8,098 nucleotides of DNA from Candidatus Saccharimonadota bacterium (GTDB taxonomy: Bacteria > Patescibacteriota > Saccharimonadia > Saccharimonadales > Saccharimonadaceae): positions 1 through 8,098 of the forward strand of contig DAIDJW010000027.1 in assembly GCA_027451185.1 (NCBI GenBank). Reading direction: 5' to 3'. Within the stretch, counting starts at the first letter, position 1. Each line of letters opens with the position of its first letter. The notes under the pieces are model-generated. The model did no database searches, was not told the origin of the DNA, and saw nothing but the letters and a program-made list of their open reading frames with translations. The position numbers and the translations under genes were made by a program. Positions 6,266-8,098 of the stretch are shown piece after piece.

Positions 6266-7387
6266 TTATTCGGCGGATTCTTCGACGGCGCTCATCAGGT
6301 CGTCTTCGATATTCTTGCGTGGAGCTGGCGCGGCTGGCTTAGCGGCGGCCTGCTGCTCGATATCTAGCTCGTAACCCGTCAGACGGCTGGCTAGGCGGAC
6401 GTTTTGGCCGCCACGGCCAATGGCAATCGACTGCTGGTCTTCATTCACGAAAACCTTAGCGCGTTTGTTGGTTTTATCTAACTCAACCTTGGCGACTTCG
6501 GCCGGGCTAAGCGCATTCTTGATAAACTGCTCAATATCTTCGTTATAGGTCACAATGTCGATTTTTTCTTGGTCGCCAATTTCGTTCATGACAGCCTGGA
6601 CGCGAGTACCATGGCCTCCGACAAAGGTGCCGACTGGGTCAACACCAGGTACGGTGCTAGCAACAGCTAATTTAGTGCGGCGACCCGACTCACGGGCAAT
6701 CGCTTTAATTTCGACAGCGCCGGTTTCCAGCTCTGGTACTTCTTGGCGGAACAGATATTCAATAAAAGCTTCGTTGCCGCGACTCAAAATCAATTGTGGG
6801 CCACGGTTATCGCGCTCGATATCCTTCAAAAAGACCTTAATACGGCTACCGACATTGTAGTACTCGCCCTGAATCTGTTCGCTTTGCGGAATAATACCGT
6901 TAGCTTTGCCGATTTCAACCCGCACCACGCGTGGCTCAACGCGCTGGACAGTACCGGTTAAAACGGTGCCGATTTGATCTTCGTATTCAGCTAGGACGAC
7001 TTCGCGCTCAGCTTCACGTAGGCGCTGCAAAACAACCTGCTTGGCGGTTTGCGCGGCCACGCGGCCAAAGCTACTGACTTCGTGCTCATCTTCGATTACA
7101 TCGCCAACCTCGACACCTGGCTTAACTTTGCGGGCATCTTCGACGCTAATCTCGTGAGCTGGGCTGCCAACTTCGTCGACAACTTCGCGGGCCACAAATA
7201 CCTTAGCGGTACCACTATTAACATTTAATTCAGCACGGACTTCTTGGTCGCGCTCGCCATTGTCACGGCGCCAAGCGGCAGCAATCGCCTGCTCAATCAC
7301 TGACATAACAATTTCTTCAGGCAAGTTCTTTTCTTCGGCAATGCTGCGCACGGCCATGGTTAACTGTTTGAGGTCTAAATCTTCCAT
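6266..7387 (-). CDS. nusA: Transcription termination/antitermination factor NusA
   Basis: A 373-residue NusA, an RNA polymerase-binding elongation factor that strengthens pausing and hairpin-dependent termination. From the ATG, the RNAP-binding N-domain spans about 1-130 (MEDLDLKQL, AIAAAWRR), S1 about 137-203 (GTVLTGTVQRVEPRVVRVEIG) and KH1 about 225-295 (SGRRTKLAV, DPVGTFVGGHGTRVQAV, NALSPAEV). KH2 spans about 300-345 (AIGRGGQNVRLAS). A short Ala/Pro linker and acidic tail (NIEDDLMSAVEESAE) follow, without the repeated acidic domains of enterobacterial NusA. Length matches the Bacillus type. The frame could be opened to TTG 7489, but AAGGAG lies 7 nt before ATG 7387 and homology begins there. 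It is flanked by neither rimP nor infB and looks monocistronic. Confidence 0.96.
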   Translation of the reverse strand: MEDLDLKQLTMAVRSIAEEKNLPEEIVMSVIEQAIAAAWRRDNGERDQEVRAELNVNSGTAKVFVAREVVDEVGSPAHEISVEDARKVKPGVEVGDVIEDEHEVSSFGRVAAQTAKQVVLQRLREAEREVVLAEYEDQIGTVLTGTVQRVEPRVVRVEIGKANGIIPQSEQIQGEYYNVGSRIKVFLKDIERDNRGPQLILSRGNEAFIEYLFRQEVPELETGAVEIKAIARESGRRTKLAVASTVPGVDPVGTFVGGHGTRVQAVMNEIGDQEKIDIVTYNEDIEQFIKNALSPAEVAKVELDKTNKRAKVFVNEDQQSIAIGRGGQNVRLASRLTGYELDIEQQAAAKPAAPAPRKNIEDDLMSAVEESAE

Positions 7388-7394
7388 AATCAAT

Positions 7395-7401
7395 TCTCCT
7401 T
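7395..7401 (-). promoter_or_regulatory. nusA Shine-Dalgarno
   Basis: AAGGAGA (minus strand) lies 7 nt upstream of ATG 7387, the best-placed ribosome binding site in the window. It decides the nusA start against the upstream in-frame TTG at 7489. It lies only 7 nt beyond the T-run of the leader terminator hairpin. Confidence 0.85.
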
Positions 7402-7408
7402 TTTTACT

Positions 7409-7432
7409 AAAAAATCCGACCTGCCGGCCGGA
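7409..7432 (-). terminator. Intrinsic terminator or attenuator in the nusA leader
   Basis: The minus strand carries TCCGGCC-GGCA-GGTCGGA, a 7-bp GC-rich stem (one G-U pair) with a 4-nt loop at 7432-7415, followed immediately by TTTTTT (7414-7409). This has the canonical form of an intrinsic terminator. It can end transcripts of the surface gene that stops at 7502. Because it also lies between the only candidate nusA promoter and the nusA ribosome binding site, it may act as an attenuator. Confidence 0.8.
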
Positions 7433-7445
7433 ATGTACTGAACAC

Positions 7446-7474
7446 AGTATATACGATATCGCGGTCCAATACAA
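7446..7474 (-). promoter_or_regulatory. Candidate nusA promoter
   Basis: On the minus strand, TTGTAT (7469-7474) and TATACT (7446-7451) are separated by exactly 17 nt. The -10 is identical to the clpC -10; the -35 matches only the TTG half of TTGACA. The predicted start near 7439 gives a leader of about 52 nt that contains the hairpin at 7415-7432. No comparable promoter is seen between that hairpin and the nusA start, where there is no room for one. Confidence 0.5.
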
Positions 7475-7501
7475 TAGACAGACGATCAACTCGGTAAATA
7501 A

Positions 7502-8098
7502 CTATAGCACCGGCCCGGTCGACGTTGAAGCGTTCGGCGTACCGTTCCAGATCCAGGATGGACTATTGCCGTCGGCGTAACTATACTGAACCGGACCCCG
7601 GGTATACATCACTCCGTCGAGATAGAACGGTGATGGTGATGCCGTAGCGTTATCTTGACGTACGCCAAACGACCCAGATGTGTAGGTAAACGTCATTGAG
7701 ATACGAGTCCATGTGTCAACCGGGACGTTGATAGTAGTTTCGCCTACACCATCAACAAAGTATACAAGAGTCTCCGTAGCACTAGTCCTATAGATCGCAA
7801 CTGATACGGTATAGGTTTGACCAGATATCCACCCCGCAGGGTTGCCAGTATCCCAGCCCGTAAAGCCTGTATTCGCAACAGGCATAACCTCGAGGGCTGT
7901 TGCGCCGTATGGAACAGTTCCGGGACTTCCGTTTGACAGGGCAGCCCCTTGATACGTACCGCCAAAAATACCATCTTCAAAGCTAGGATTAGTCGCTAAA
8001 TTCGTTATCGCTGCTACCCCGTTCTGGCCGTGACCAGGACAGCCGCCTGGGGTTGGGATGGTGTGGTCGGTGTTGTTCTGGTAGTAGCTGGTAGTGCC
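7502..8098 (-). CDS. C-terminal part of a surface protein, carbohydrate-binding or phage-tail-like
   Basis: An open frame enters from the right edge and ends at TAG 7502-7504, giving the last 198 residues; the ATG at 7885 is internal, not the start. The part shown opens with a Gly/Pro/Asn-rich stretch (PTPGGCPGHG), then NLATNPSFEDG at 33-43. That phrase is typical of the first strand of CBM4/9-like or concanavalin-like beta-sandwich modules in secreted and phage tail proteins. A beta-rich domain follows (YTVSVAIYRT, TTINVPVDTWTRISMTFTYT, PFYLDGVMYT). It ends with DGNSPSWIWNGTPNASTS, a phrase also common at the end of such modules in tail-fibre-like proteins. There is one Cys, no sortase signal and no C-terminal membrane segment. 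The N-terminus and any signal peptide are outside the window. The fold is inferred; the ligand is unknown. Confidence 0.75.
   Translation of the reverse strand, partial: GTTSYYQNNTDHTIPTPGGCPGHGQNGVAAITNLATNPSFEDGIFGGTYQGAALSNGSPGTVPYGATALEVMPVANTGFTGWDTGNPAGWISGQTYTVSVAIYRTSATETLVYFVDGVGETTINVPVDTWTRISMTFTYTSGSFGVRQDNATASPSPFYLDGVMYTRGPVQYSYADGNSPSWIWNGTPNASTSTGPVL

Noticed and set aside
7388..7489. nusA start extended upstream to TTG at 7489
   Set aside because: The added 34 residues would be encoded by the promoter, the terminator hairpin and the Shine-Dalgarno; NusA homology starts at MEDLDL with AAGGAG correctly placed.
7260..7580. 106-codon plus-strand frame across the nusA start and leader
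   Set aside because: It runs antisense through the nusA start, terminator and promoter, and its product has no recognisable features.
7744..7980. 78-codon minus-strand frame overlapping the right-edge surface gene
   Set aside because: It is out of frame with the continuous open frame that carries the NPSFED and GTPNASTS phrases, and no ribosome site is present.
1..8098. CRISPR array, tRNA, rRNA or insertion sequence
   Set aside because: No spaced direct repeats, no tRNA-like cloverleaf and no transposase or terminal repeats were seen; the window is almost fully occupied by coding sequence.

Overview
The window reads as a piece of a small-genome bacterial chromosome, most likely a Candidate Phyla Radiation/Patescibacteria member and perhaps Saccharibacteria. 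That placement is inferred from protein style and gene order, not from a marker gene. The standard code fits: none of the seven genes uses TGA as its stop (five TAA, two TAG), none has an internal TGA, and conserved glycines are encoded by GGN. This argues against the UGA=Gly code of Gracilibacteria/SR1.

Layout from left to right. At 1-243 (+) is the 3' end of a secreted or surface protein that looks Ig-like. It converges on a four-gene minus-strand operon, and the two share a bidirectional terminator at 266-303. In transcription order the operon is clpC (6136 to 3659), a membrane-anchored protein of unknown function (3678 to 2674), radA (2656 to 1301) and a YacL-type PIN-TRAM protein (1292 to 315). 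Spacings are a 20-bp overlap, 17 bp and 8 bp. Upstream is nusA (7387 to 6266), apparently its own transcription unit. At the right edge (7502-8098, minus strand) is the 3' end of another surface-type protein with a carbohydrate-binding or phage-tail-like look.

The most informative DNA is between genes. The nusA-clpC gap holds a perfect CIRCE operator (TTAGCACTC-N9-GAGTGCTAA). A sigma70-type promoter for clpC has its -35 in the CIRCE spacer and an extended -10 just downstream. The extended CIRCE repeat followed by T6 on the minus strand also has the form of an intrinsic terminator for nusA. Just ahead of nusA, between a candidate promoter and the Shine-Dalgarno, is a GC-rich hairpin plus T6, which suggests an attenuator in the nusA leader.

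The gene set couples protein quality control (ClpC), DNA repair (RadA) and a PIN-TRAM protein, and it keeps the clpC-radA-yacL order known from the Firmicutes ctsR operon. Here ctsR, mcsA, mcsB and disA are absent from the locus, an unfamiliar membrane protein is inserted, and HrcA/CIRCE control appears to replace CtsR.
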